Part shown: piece by piece, positions 10,878 through 20,244 of the stretch
Layout: each line of letters starts with the position of its first letter
Position numbering within the stretch: the first letter of the stretch is position 1
Source of the DNA: Tragulus kanchil
Lineage: Eukaryota; Chordata; Mammalia; Artiodactyla; Tragulidae
Direction of reading: 5' to 3'
NCBI GenBank assembly: GCA_022376925.1
Contig: JAIOJX010000031.1
Span: 142,990,854-143,054,853 of the forward strand
Length of the DNA stretch: 64,000 bases
Notes under the pieces: generated by a model
The model's input: the letters and a program-made list of their open reading frames with translations, nothing else
The model's database searches: none
What the model was told of the DNA's origin: nothing
Made by a program: the position numbers and the translations under genes

Positions 10878-11149
10878 GGGCTTCCCTGGTGGTCCACTGA
10901 GTAAAGAGTCTGCCTTGCAGTGCAAGGGCACCAGTTTGATCCCTGGCCCAGGAAGATCCATACCTGCCGCTCAGCGGCTGGACCAGCGTGTCCTTTATGA
11001 GCCAGCACTCTGGAGCGCATGTGCCCAGAGCCGGTGCTCTGCAACGAGAGAGGCCACTGCAATGGGAGGCCCACACAGGCCAAAGACTAAAGATGGATGA
11101 AAATAAATAAACAAAACACCAATAAAAGAGGCCAAAAATTTAAAAAATA
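10878..11149 (+). mobile_element. CHR-like SINE, short-tail type
   Basis: GGGCTTCCCTGGTGGTCCAC, TTGCAGTGCAAGG, a B box at CAGTTTGATCCC, GCGGCTGGACCAGCGTGTCC, AGAGCCGGTGCTCTGCAACG and an A-rich tail with CCAATAAAAGAGGCC. An imperfect target-site duplication is visible: TATAGTAGCAATTATTA before it and TATACAGCAGCAACTATTA after it. Confidence 0.85.
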
Positions 11150-11168
11150 TATACAGCAGCAACTATTA

Positions 11169-11560
11169 AAATGAATAGGAATTAGGATACTCACTGCAGA
11201 GTTATTTATTACACTTGGTAACTGGAAACTATCTAAATGTCTATCAATAAGGCTTTCTTTAGATATATTTTAGTACACTCATACTATGAAATATCACACA
11301 GCTAAAATAAAGAAAGAGTGTGATAAGTCTATAATTAATGAACGGAAAGAACAGGTAAGAGCTATTGCTAGCAGTGTACTAAAAACTAAAAATACACTGT
11401 TTTGAGTTTTAAAAATTATATGTGCATGCATACAAATGAATATGAATACAGCCTGTATTTACAAGGTCTGGAAGGATTTACAATGGGCTTTGGGTGGACA
11501 CTGTGGATCTTGGAGAGAAGTAAGAGAGTGGTCATTTCACTGAACTCTGCTATAACATGT
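11169..11560 (+). mobile_element. Old L1/HAL1-like 3' region
   Basis: GTTATTTATTACACTTGGTAACTGGAAAC, TAAATGTCTATCAATAAGG and ACTCATACTATGAAATATCAC follow the order of the ancient L1/HAL1 region that reads 'asleep in isolation, n copies, amplitude' in many mammals: tattg-like, aactggaaac, aatgtccatcaa, tatgaaatat. It is heavily diverged, has no open frame, and the right edge is uncertain. Confidence 0.4.
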
Positions 11561-11588
11561 GCAATGACTTTTTTTAAGGTACGGTTAC

Positions 11589-11790
11589 TGTTGTTCAGTC
11601 AGTCAGTCATGTGCAACTCTTTGCAACCCCATGGACTAAAACAACCAGGCCTCCCTGTCCTTCTCCGTCTCCCAGAGTTTGCCCAAACTCAGGTCCATTG
11701 AGTCGGTGATGCCATCCAACCATCTCGTCCTCTGTCGTTCCTTTCATCTCTGCCTTCAATCCTTCCCAGCATCAGGGTCTTTCTTAAGTG
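11589..11790 (-). mobile_element. BovB 3' end / Bov-A fragment, antisense
   Basis: The plus strand reads TGTTGTTCAGTCAGTCAGTC, CTTTGCAACCCCATGGACT, CAGGCCTCCCTGTCC, TCCATTGAGTCGGTGATGCC and AGCATCAGGGTC, the reverse complement of the BovB 3' terminus. The fragment is about 200 bases and non-coding. Confidence 0.88.
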
Positions 11791-13025
11791 TGAAAATCTG
11801 CTTACATAATTGGGCCCAAATTAGCCATGGTCACTTGTATGTCAGCTAAAATTGCATTTACTTCAGGCTCTATTTATCATGCGGTCTTCATATTCAAAGG
11901 ATAAAACAATAATTTTTAGTTTCCACTCTTCAAAGAGTTTTGGAAACTAACACAACTCTGCCAGCCTGAACAAACACAACATGTAGAACAATGGAATACA
12001 CATCATCCTCAAACAGAGGGTGAACAAGCATCCTCTGACTGTAAGCTTTGCCCAAACACATACACTAACAATAGGGCTTGGAAGCTAGGAGGAGAGCTTA
12101 GAATTCTGCTCCATGGCCCCTCATTCACTAATGAAGCAAGGGAGGCCCAGCAAGACCATGGCATTGCCCCAGTTATACACATGCAGCCAGATTCTCTGGC
12201 TTCCCTGACCACCTCACAGAAGGACCATGTTATTTATCATCTAAAACTAGGATACTTTTGACAGTGAAAGGTGGCACTACTCTGGGATAAGAGCTGTTAA
12301 CCAGCCTTGGGCAACATGGACACACGGTCACTATTCTAGCCCCTCTTCAACCACAATAAATTCCAAACAGACACGTCTGTGACATCTGTATCCCCAATGC
12401 CACCATCTCCTGGGGCAGGACCCTGATGAGGGGCTTCCCTTCCAACTCCCCCATACCGACGTCCCCTTAAGTTCAGTTACTCCTTGTTGCTTTAGTTCAA
12501 TATTCATTAACAAACATCTTCCTCGCTTTTCAGGAGGAAGAAACTATGTGGCAAATCATGTAACCATTCCTGGGAGAAATAAAACCCAAATAGGACAATG
12601 GTTGGTCTCTTAACTGTTCTCTCTCCATTGCTCTCAGAGACCTTGCAAGATGACACAGACACCCAGGTCAGCCTTTCCAGCCAGGGTTAGCAGTGAAAAC
12701 ATAGAACATCCCATTAAATCTGACTTAAATCATGCAATATTTGGGATGTACTTATAATTTTAAAAAATTGCATGTTTATCAGAGAGGAATTACACTGGAC
12801 CTCCTGTATGTTACCTCGCCACCCTGTGACTTAATCTCACTCTGCCTTGCGTTTCTGAAGGTCCAAGCCACGCCAGGCAGATTGGGCTCTTGGAGCTATG
12901 GGCTGGTGGCAGGAGAAGAGAAGCCACAATGAAACACACAGGAAAACTACATGGAATATTCCCTCATGCTATTCCTGGAGGCACTCTGGGCTAGCAATCC
13001 GACCAAATTTCTCTCTGTCCTTCAG
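11791..13025. other. Unrecognised unique sequence
   Basis: About 1.2 kb with no ruminant SINE or LINE visible. Short open frames occur on both strands but lack family signatures. The right end holds a pyrimidine tract and AG (13007-13025) that could be a splice acceptor. Confidence 0.3.
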
Positions 13026-13053
13026 CTGCTCCGCAGGAAACAGAGGAGAGAAG
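13026..13053 (+). other. Possible 28-bp micro-exon with strong splice sites
   Basis: The segment is preceded by TTTCTCTCTGTCCTTCAG and followed by a donor, AAG|GTAAGT, that matches the U1 consensus perfectly. It lies within a longer open frame starting at 12951. The length is not a multiple of three and no homologue was recognised, so this may be a chance pair of splice-like words. Confidence 0.15.
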
Positions 13054-13436
13054 GTAAGTGGCGATTTTGCCAGTCAGTCTGTCAGCTGAGGAGGGCATCC
13101 TTACGAATTCTGCAGCCCCTGGCCTTCTCACCTCTCTTCCATGGAAACTCTCCTCCTTTGATCCTCTTCCCTGCCCACCGCAACCACGCCCTTCTCAGCT
13201 CCCTGAACCACACCAACCACCAGTGGCTTCATTCTGGCTCTGACACCTTTCCGGATGCTTTTCTCCTCTCAGCCTGACAAAACCCTAAGTCAGTTGCGAG
13301 AGCATCTCACTCTGCACAGTCCCTCTCTTTCCCCTCTCCTCTCTTGCCTTATTCTTTTCACATTACTGTTATTCCTGACATGGCATGTGGGTGTTTCTCT
13401 TTCCTCGTTTGTTGCCTGTTTGCAATCACGAACCCC

Positions 13437-13525
13437 CTCGCAAAAAAAAAGAAGCTCCATAGGGTCAAGGGCTCTGTTGGCCTCAATCACCATGTCTCCA
13501 GTACCTAGAAGAGTATCTGATGCTG
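13437..13525 (+). mobile_element. L2 3' end fragment
   Basis: AAGCTCCATAGGGTCAAGG, ATGTCTCCAGTACCTAG and AGAGTATCTGATGCTGG follow the L2 3' terminal pattern (aggg caggg ... tatccccag ... cctagaacagtgcctggc). It is old and diverged. The pyrimidine-rich sequence upstream (13100-13380) may be more of the same element, but I cannot show it. Confidence 0.45.
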
Positions 13526-13675
13526 GCCTTCCTTGGTGGTCCAATGATTAAGAATTCACATACCCAATGCAGAGAACACAAGCTAGATCCCTGGTCCAGG
13601 AAGATCTCACATGCAGAGTAGCAACTAAAGCCATGTGCCACAACTACTGAGGTCCTAGTGCTTCCACACAGGTAG
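13525..13675 (+). mobile_element. CHR SINE, 5' part
   Basis: GGCCTTCCTTGGTGGTCCAA, TTAAGAATTCACATACCCAATGCAG, GATCCCTGGTCCAGGAAGATC and CACATGCAGAGTAGCAACTAAAG match the classic CHR tRNA-derived SINE. The element is cut short after about 150 bases. Confidence 0.65.
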
Positions 13676-13868
13676 AGAATGAATGGATGGCAGGTTCTCT
13701 ACTTCAAAACCTCTCCTCACCACCCTCAGGAAAAACCTATGACTGCCTCCTTTGCAATTTCACAGACCATTAGTCTTCTTTATCTAGGCTTCCATTCAAA
13801 AATTACTGAGTACCAACCATATACAAAGAATTTATAGCACATCACATAACATAGTTATACACTTACCT

Positions 13869-14030
13869 TGTTGTTCAGTCACTTAAGTCATGTCTGATTC
13901 TTTACAACCCCATGGACTGTAGCACGCCAGGTTTTCCTAGTCTTTACTGTCTCCTAGATTTTGCTCGGATCCACATCTATTGAGTTGGTGATGCTATCTA
14001 ACCAATTCATCCTCTTCACTTACCTATCTC
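13869..14030 (-). mobile_element. Bov-A / BovB 3' end, antisense
   Basis: The plus strand reads TTGTTGTTCAGTCACTTAAG, CTTTACAACCCCATGGACTG, AGCACGCCAGG, TTGAGTTGGTGATGC and ACCAATTCATCCTC. This is the reverse complement of the BovB/Bov-A 3' end. It is repeated at 15038-15198 through the duplication. Confidence 0.85.
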
Positions 14031-14166
14031 CACTCTAAGGAATGAATTTCTTAAGGAGAGGAATGACTTATTCATTGAATGGCTCCAACAATTAGGACAA
14101 TATTGGAGGTGCTTATTTAAATGGGTTCATTTAAATGACTGCATATCTGGGGACATGTTGGAAGAG

Positions 14167-14382
14167 GGGCTTCCTGGTGGCTCAATGGTAAAGAATTCGT
14201 CTGCCAATGCAGAAGAGTCGGGTTCCATCTCTGGGTTGGGAAGATTGCTGGAGAAGGAAATGGCAACCCCCTCCAGTATTCTTGCCTGGGAAATCCCATG
14301 GGCAGAGAAGCCTGATGGGCTACAGTCCAAGAGGGCACAAAAGAGCTGGACATGACTTAACGACTAAATAACAAGAACAAAG
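14167..14382 (+). mobile_element. Bov-tA SINE
   Basis: Head GGGCTTCCTGGTGGCTCAATGG, CTGCCAATGCAG, GGTTCCATCTCTGGG, CTGGAGAAGGAAATGGCAAC, CTCCAGTATTCTTGCCTGGG and tail ACTTAACGACTAAATAACAAG. It is a near full-length, relatively young copy. Confidence 0.93.
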
Positions 14383-14539
14383 AAGAGAGACACGATTTGT
14401 TTCCTTATTTTATTTATAACTGAAAGCATATTTTAATTGCTTTTATAATAGATTTTTAAATTTAAATACCTAGTTTGAACAAGTCTATATATAAAGGGGT
14501 GGTTTCATACCTTGCAGGTGGACGTGCACATCAGTAGGC

Positions 14540-14845
14540 CTTTCCCAAGGCCCTGAGAATCCATTTTTCCCTGAGAATCTATCCTAAGGGAGGAAAAGGT
14601 GCCCAGAGGAGGCCCGTGCCTTTAGTGTTTATAGTAACGTGTGGTTAGAAAAAACATGATCAAATATTCAGTGTGGAACTATGCAGTCATGAAGATCATT
14701 GGTTAAAATATTTAAGAATGTCAAAAGATTTTCAAGGTCTGGTATTAGTTGAAAAAAGTGATGAAAAACAGTATTCCCAGTGTGATTTTGATAAGGAAAA
14801 AAGAACATACACAAGTACACACAGATGAATGAATTATATAGCCAT
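14540..14845 (+). mobile_element. Old L1/HAL1-like relic
   Basis: GAATCTATCCTAAGGGAGG, GTGTTTATAGTAACGTGTGG, AACATGATCAAATATTCAGTGTGG and CTATGCAGTCATGAAGATCATTGG follow the order of the ancient L1/HAL1 end of ORF2. It is non-coding. It repeats at 15708-16013. Confidence 0.4.
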
Positions 14846-15037
14846 AATATTACCAGTGCTTAAGCTTGGATATAGTATTAATATCATGTTGTTGTTGCTT
14901 AGTTCCTATGACTGCCTCCGTTGCAATTCCACAGACCATTAGTCTTCTTTATCTAGGCTTTCATTCAAAAATTACTGAGTACCACCCATATACAAAGAAT
15001 TTATAGCACATCACACAACATAGTTATACACTTACCT

Positions 15038-15198
15038 TGTTGTTCAGTCACTAAGTCGTGTCTGATTCTTTACAACCCCATGGACTGTAGCATGCCAGGT
15101 TTTCCTAGTCTTTACTGTCTCCTAGATTTTGCTCGGATCCACATCTGTTGAGTTGGTGATGCTATCTAACCAATTCATCCTCTTCACTTACCTATCTC
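15038..15198 (-). mobile_element. Bov-A / BovB 3' end, duplicate copy
   Basis: Second copy of 13869-14030, from the 1169-bp duplication, with a one-base deletion and two substitutions. Confidence 0.85.
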
Positions 15199-15334
15199 CA
15201 CTCTAAGGAATGAATTTCTTAAGGAGAGGAATGACTTATTCATTGAATGGCTCCAACAATTAGGACAATATTGGAGGTGCTTATTTAAATGGGTTCATTT
15301 AAATGACTGCATATCTGGGGACATGTTGGAAGAG

Positions 15335-15550
15335 GGGCTTCCTGGTGGTTCAATGGTAAAGAATTCGTCTGCCAATGCAGAAGAGTCGGGTTCCATCTCT
15401 GGGTTGGGAAGATTGCTGGAGAAGGAAATGGCAACCCCCTCCAGTATTCTTGCCTGGGAAATCCCATGGGCAGAGAAGCCTGATGGGCTACAGTCCAAGA
15501 GGGCACAAAAGAGCTGGACATGACTTAACGACTAAATAACAAGAACAAAG
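15335..15550 (+). mobile_element. Bov-tA SINE, duplicate copy
   Basis: Second copy of 14167-14382; a GGCTCAATGG to GGTTCAATGG change is the main difference. Confidence 0.93.
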
Positions 15551-16051
15551 AAGAGAGACACGATTTGTTTCCTTATTTTATTTATAACTGAAAGCATATT
15601 TTAATTGCTTTTATAATAGATTTTTAAATTTAAATACCTAGTTTGAACAAGTCTATATATAAAGGGGTGGTTTCATACCTTGCAGGTGGACGTGCACATC
15701 AGTAGGCCTTTCCCAAGGCCCTGAGAATCCATTTTTCCCTGAGAATCTATCCTAAGGGAGGAAAAGGTGCCCAGAGGAGGCCCGTGCCTTTAGTGTTTAT
15801 AGTAACGTGTGGTTAGAAAAAACATGATCAAATATTCAGTGTGGAACTATGCAGTCATGAAGATCATTGGTTAAAATATTTAAGAATGTCAAAAGATTTT
15901 CAAGGTCTGGTATTAGTTGAAAAAAGTGATGAAAAACAGTATTCCCAGTGTGATTTTGATAAGGAAAAAAGAACATACACAAGTACACACAGATGAATGA
16001 ATTATATAGCCATAATATTACCAGTGCTTAAGCTTGGATATAGTATTAATA

Positions 16052-16098
16052 TCATGTTGTTGTTGCTTAGTTGTTAAGTCATGTCTGACTCTAACATG
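16052..16098 (-). mobile_element. Bov-A terminal fragment, antisense
   Basis: TGTTGTTGTTGCTTAGTTG and TTAAGTCATGTCTGACTCT are the reverse complement of a Bov-tA 3' end. The rest of the element is missing. It lies about 30 bases before an intact Bov-tA and repeats at 17195-17241. Confidence 0.7.
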
Positions 16099-16130
16099 GT
16101 ACTGAATATAGGGGAGCCTGTGCTTTGTCA

Positions 16131-16343
16131 GGGCCTCCCTGGTGGCTCTGCGGTAAAGAATGTGCCTGTAATGTAGGAACCACAGGAGACATGGATTTGA
16201 TCCCTGGGTCCATAAGATGCCTTGGAGGAGAGCATGGCAACTCACTCCAGTATTTTTGCCTGGAGTGTTCCCATGGACAGAGGAGACTGGCAGGCTACAG
16301 TCCATTAAGTCACAAAGAGTAGGACATGACAAAAGCAACTTAG
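16131..16343 (+). mobile_element. Bov-tA SINE
   Basis: GGGCCTCCCTGGTGGCTCTG, GGTAAAGAATGTGCC, TGATCCCTGGGTCC, CTCACTCCAGTATTTTTGCC and AGTCCATTAAGTCACAAAGAG mark a moderately diverged copy. It repeats at 17274-17486. Confidence 0.9.
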
Positions 16344-16349
16344 TTGGGT

Positions 16350-17079
16350 GATGAGGGAACACAGTATCTGGTAACTCCCTTTTTTCTGCTCAATTTTGCT
16401 GTGACCTTAAAGAATAAAGTCTATATTAAATGTATTACTTTGATAATAAGAAAAAATATAACTAACTAAAAGAAAAATACAAAACCTGTCTCAAGAATTC
16501 GAGAAGATCAAAGCAGGAATGAGTTATCTGAAGACATCAGAGAAGTCTGCCATGCTGACAGAAGGCAGCCTAACCCAGAGAGCCTTAAAGTCCTGGATGG
16601 ACCTGCTTGCCTCCTCCCCTGCCCCTGCCAGGTAAGCACCCTTGTATGTTCCTGAGAGAAGGGAGAACATTCGTTCAGTTGTACACACACAGGCACACCT
16701 AAAGGTACGTTCTCTGTTCCTTCCTTACACACACACCACCTCCCTCCATGTGCAAAGGAGAAACCATCCTAAAACCCTTTTCCAGATACCCTGTTAGAAA
16801 ATCTAGCCCATGTGACCCTATGCTTCCAGGAAGCCAGATCAGGAAAGTACTCTGGGGGTTTCAGGCTTCATTTTTATGAGTCCATAACACACATCTATTA
16901 GATGTCAAGACTTTGACAGGCATTTTTTCCTTGGCGGGGGGCACGGGGAAGGTGTTTTGAATGAAGCTAGAAATCATTTTACCACTGAGAATATTCCCCC
17001 TTGAGATTAAACCAAGAAAGTTTCAGCTTCTGATTAAACAAAGTAGGGACAATCAAATTCTGGAAGCCCCAGAATAAAG
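16350..17079. other. Unrecognised unique sequence (present twice)
   Basis: About 730 bases with no recognised repeat. A minus-strand 74-codon frame at 16508-16732 survives in the second copy (17652-17876) with several replacements, and lacks domain signals. A short G-run occurs near 16935. Confidence 0.3.
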
Positions 17080-17273
17080 CAGTATTCCCAGTGTGATTTT
17101 GATAAGGAAAAAAGAACATACACAAGTACACACAGATGAGTGAATTATATAGCCATAATGTTACCAGTGCTTAAACCTGGATATAGTATTAATATCATGT
17201 TGTTGTTGCTTAGTTGTTAAGTCATGTCTGACTCTAACATGGTACTGAATATAGGGGAGCCTGTGCTTTGTCA

Positions 17274-17486
17274 GGGCCTCCCTGGTGGCTCTGCGGTAAA
17301 GAATGTGCCTGTAATGTAGGAACCACAGGAGACATGGATTTGATCCCTGGGTCCATAAGATGCCCTGGAGGAGAGCATGGCAACTCACTCCAGTATTTTT
17401 GCCTGGAGTGTTCCCATGGACAGAGGAGACTGGCAGGCTACAGTCCATTAAGTCACAAAGAGTAGGACATGACAAAAGCAACTTAG
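17274..17486 (+). mobile_element. Bov-tA SINE, duplicate copy
   Basis: Second copy of 16131-16343 produced by the 1143-bp duplication. Confidence 0.9.
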
Positions 17487-17891
17487 TTGGGTGATGAGGG
17501 AACACAGTATCTGGTAACTCCCTTTTTTCTGCTCAATTTTGCTGTGACCTTAAAGAATAAAGTCTATATTAAATGTATTACTTTGATAATAAGAAAAAAA
17601 TATAACTAACTAAAAGAAAAATACAAAACCTGTCTCAAGAATTCGAGAAGATCAAAGCAGGAATGAGTTATCTGAAGACATCAGAGAGGTCAGCCATGCT
17701 GACAGAAGGCAGCCTAACCCAGAGAGCCTTAAAGTCCTGGATGGACCTGCTTGCCTCCTCCCCTGCCCCTGCCAGGTAGGCACCCTTGTATGTTGCTGAG
17801 AGAAGGGAGAACATTTGTTCAGTTGTACACACACAGGCACACCTAAAGGTATGTTCTCTGTTCCTTCCTTACACACACACCACCTCCCTCC

Positions 17892-20115
17892 ATGTGCAAA
17901 GGAGAAACCATCCTAAAACCCTTTTCCAGATACCCTGTTAGAAAATCTAGCCCATGTGACCCTATGCTTCCAGGAAGTCAGATCAGGAAAGTACTCTGGG
18001 GGTTTCAGGCTTCATTTTTATGAGTCCATAACACACATCTATTAGATGTCAAGACTGACAGGCATTTTTTCCTTGGCGGGGGGCACGGGGAAGGTGTTTT
18101 GAATGAAGCTAGAAATCATTTTACCACTGAGAATATTCCCCCTTGAGATTAAACCAAGAAAGTTTCAGCTTCTGATTAAACAAAGTAGGGACAATCAAAT
18201 TCTGGAAGCCCCAGAATAAAGCAGACGACTTATGAACAGCCATTACCTTTAGCTCCTTTAAGGATGCCTTCCTCCCTCCCATGTATACTTGTAATAGTCT
18301 TGCTCCAAATCACAGACACGAAAAAGCGCCAGGGTCCATGTCCCAGTGGAAATTATTAACAGGTTCCTGACTCAGTCATTCACACTGTCACTGCGAAACA
18401 CTTAGAAATGTCATTAAAGGCACTTGGTTCTATAAGAAGGGACTCTGAGCCCTGATTATTCTGGGGAGCAAAGAAGACATATCCCGTAAGTGTTCTCAGA
18501 AAGATGAGACAAATGAGGCATTGGGCCTACAAAAAGCATACGTGGTAGGTGGACCTGTTGAGAGGGAGCTGTGGGCAGAGGTGTTATGTCTTCATCATAA
18601 TTAAAGCATCAGGATGAAATCAGGATGAAAGAGACTGAGAATATGTGTGTTGGGTCACTAGCTAGCAGTGTGTCCACGTATGTTTCTTCTGTCCTCTGTA
18701 GAGCTCAATCTACTGTCTATAAAATCCGGGTGCTGTGCTGGAGGCAATCTGTTCCTAAATTCGACTTAGCATCAGCTTTTCAAAAAGAAAAATTCCAAGA
18801 CCAGACTTCAAATCTTCTAAATAAGAATTTCTGGGGGTTGGAGTCCTAGGATCTGTCTGTTTTCAAAGATCCCCAGGTGTATTGACTTGGACACAGTCAG
18901 TCAACAAAAAAATGAGTTTGGGCACTGAGGGTTTATATGTATCACTGGCCTTTTCCACTTCTATCATCTCCTAATTCAAAAGAATCAAAGGGATGGCCAA
19001 AGGGATGTGCAAAGGAGAAACTAGCCTAAAACCCTTTTCCAGATACCCTATTAGAAAATCTAGCCCATGTGACCCTATGCTTCCAGGAAGCCAGATCGGG
19101 AAAGTACTCTGGGGGTGTCAGGCTTCATTTTTATGAGTCCAGAACACACATGTATTAGATGTCAAGACTGACAGGCATTTTTCCTTGGCGGGGGGCACGG
19201 GGAAGGTGTTTTGAATGAAGCTAGAAATCATTTTACCACTGAGAATATTCCCCCTTGAGATTAAACCAAGAAAGTTTCAGCTTCTGATTAAACAAAGTAG
19301 GGACAATCAAATTCTGGAAGCCCCAGAATAAAGCAGATGACTTATGAACAGCCATTACCTTTAGCTCCTTTAAGGATGCCTTCCTCCCTCCCATGTATAC
19401 TTGTAATAGTCTTGCTCCAAATCACAGACACGAAAAAGCGCCAGGGTCCATGTCCCAATGGAAATTATTAACAGGCTCCTGACTCAGTCATTCACACTGT
19501 CACTGCGAAACACTTAGAAATGTCATTAAAGGCACTTGGTTCTATAAGAAGGGACTCTGAGCCCTGATTATTCTGGGGAGCAAAGAAGACATATCCCGTA
19601 AGTGTTCTCAGAAAGATGAGACAAATGAGGCATTGGGCCTACAAAAAGCATACGTGGTAGGTGGACCTGTTGAGAGGGAGCTGTGGGCAGAGGTGTTATG
19701 TCTTCATCATAATTAAAGCATCAGGATGAAATCAGGATGAAAGAGACTGAGAATATGTGTGTTGGGTCACTAGCTAGCAGTGTGTCCACGTATGTTTCTT
19801 CTGTCCTCTGTAGAGCTCAGTTTACTGTCTATAAAATCCGGGCACTGTGCTGGAGGCAATCTGTTCCTAAATTTGACTTAGCATCAGCTTTTCAAAAAGA
19901 AAAATTCCAAGATCAGACTTCAAATCTTCTAAATAAGAATTTCTGGGGGTTGGAGTCCTAGGATCTGTCTGTTTTCAAAGATCCCCAGGTGTATTGACTT
20001 GGACACAGTCAGTCAACAAAAAAATGAGTTTGGGCACTGAGGGTTTATATGTATCACTGGCCTTTTCCACTTCTATCATCTCCTAATTCAAAAGAATCAA
20101 AGGGATGGCCAAAGG
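17892..20115 (+). repeat. Direct tandem duplication, ~1112-bp unit, junction at 19004/19005
   Basis: Left copy 17892-19004, right copy 19005-20115. Differences: GAAACCATCC/GAAACTAGCC, CTGTTAG/CTATTAG, CAATCT/CAGTTT, GGTGCT/GGCACT, CAGACGAC/CAGATGAC and a T-run length change near 18068/19181. The first 330 bases also occur at about 16750, so that part is present three times. The content is mostly unrecognised. Confidence 0.96.
18795..18890 (+). mobile_element. MER5-like fragment
   Basis: CTAAATAAGAATTTCTGGGG, CCTAGGATCTGTCTGTTTTC and AAAGATCCCCAGGTG follow the middle of a MER5-family element (gaatttctggggg ... atctgtttttaacaagctccccaggtg). The ends are not visible. It is repeated at about 19907-20002. 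Confidence 0.45.
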
Positions 20116-20244
20116 AACACTGTGTGTAGAGATGTGATCATCCAAAACCTTTATGGATTTTAAGTGAGGAAATACTGAATATGGCCTGAGGTGATAGACA
20201 AGGTAGATATTGTGAGTGCACCATGACAAAGCTTAGATCTAGGG

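Larger units (their letters stand above)
13736..16072 (+). repeat. Direct tandem duplication, 1169-bp unit, junction at 14904/14905
   Basis: Left copy 13736-14904, right copy 14905-16072. Few differences were seen: CTCCTTTG/CTCCGTTG, CAATTT/CAATTC, CTTAAGTCATG/CTAAGTCGTG, ATCTATTG/ATCTGTTG. The unit holds an antisense Bov-A, a Bov-tA and an old L1/HAL1 relic. The 136 bases at 15937-16072 also start the next duplication, so that stretch occurs three times (14769, 15937, 17080). Confidence 0.97.
15937..18224 (+). repeat. Direct tandem duplication, 1143-bp unit, junction at 17079/17080
   Basis: Left copy 15937-17079, right copy 17080-18224, with GCAG shared at the join. Differences include CCTTGGAGG/CCCTGGAGG, a one-A change in AAGAAAAAATAT, and TCTGCC/TCAGCC. 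The unit holds a Bov-tA and about 700 bases of unrecognised unique sequence. Its left end overlaps the previous right copy, and its right end (17892 on) overlaps the next left copy. Confidence 0.97.

Noticed and set aside
10878..10960. tRNA gene suggested by A- and B-box matches
   Set aside because: The boxes belong to the tRNA-derived head of a SINE; no cloverleaf or anticodon arm can be formed.
13869..16072. Two Bov-tA insertions at the same kind of site as a preferred target
   Set aside because: The flanks are identical for hundreds of bases, so the second is a duplicate copy and not an independent insertion.
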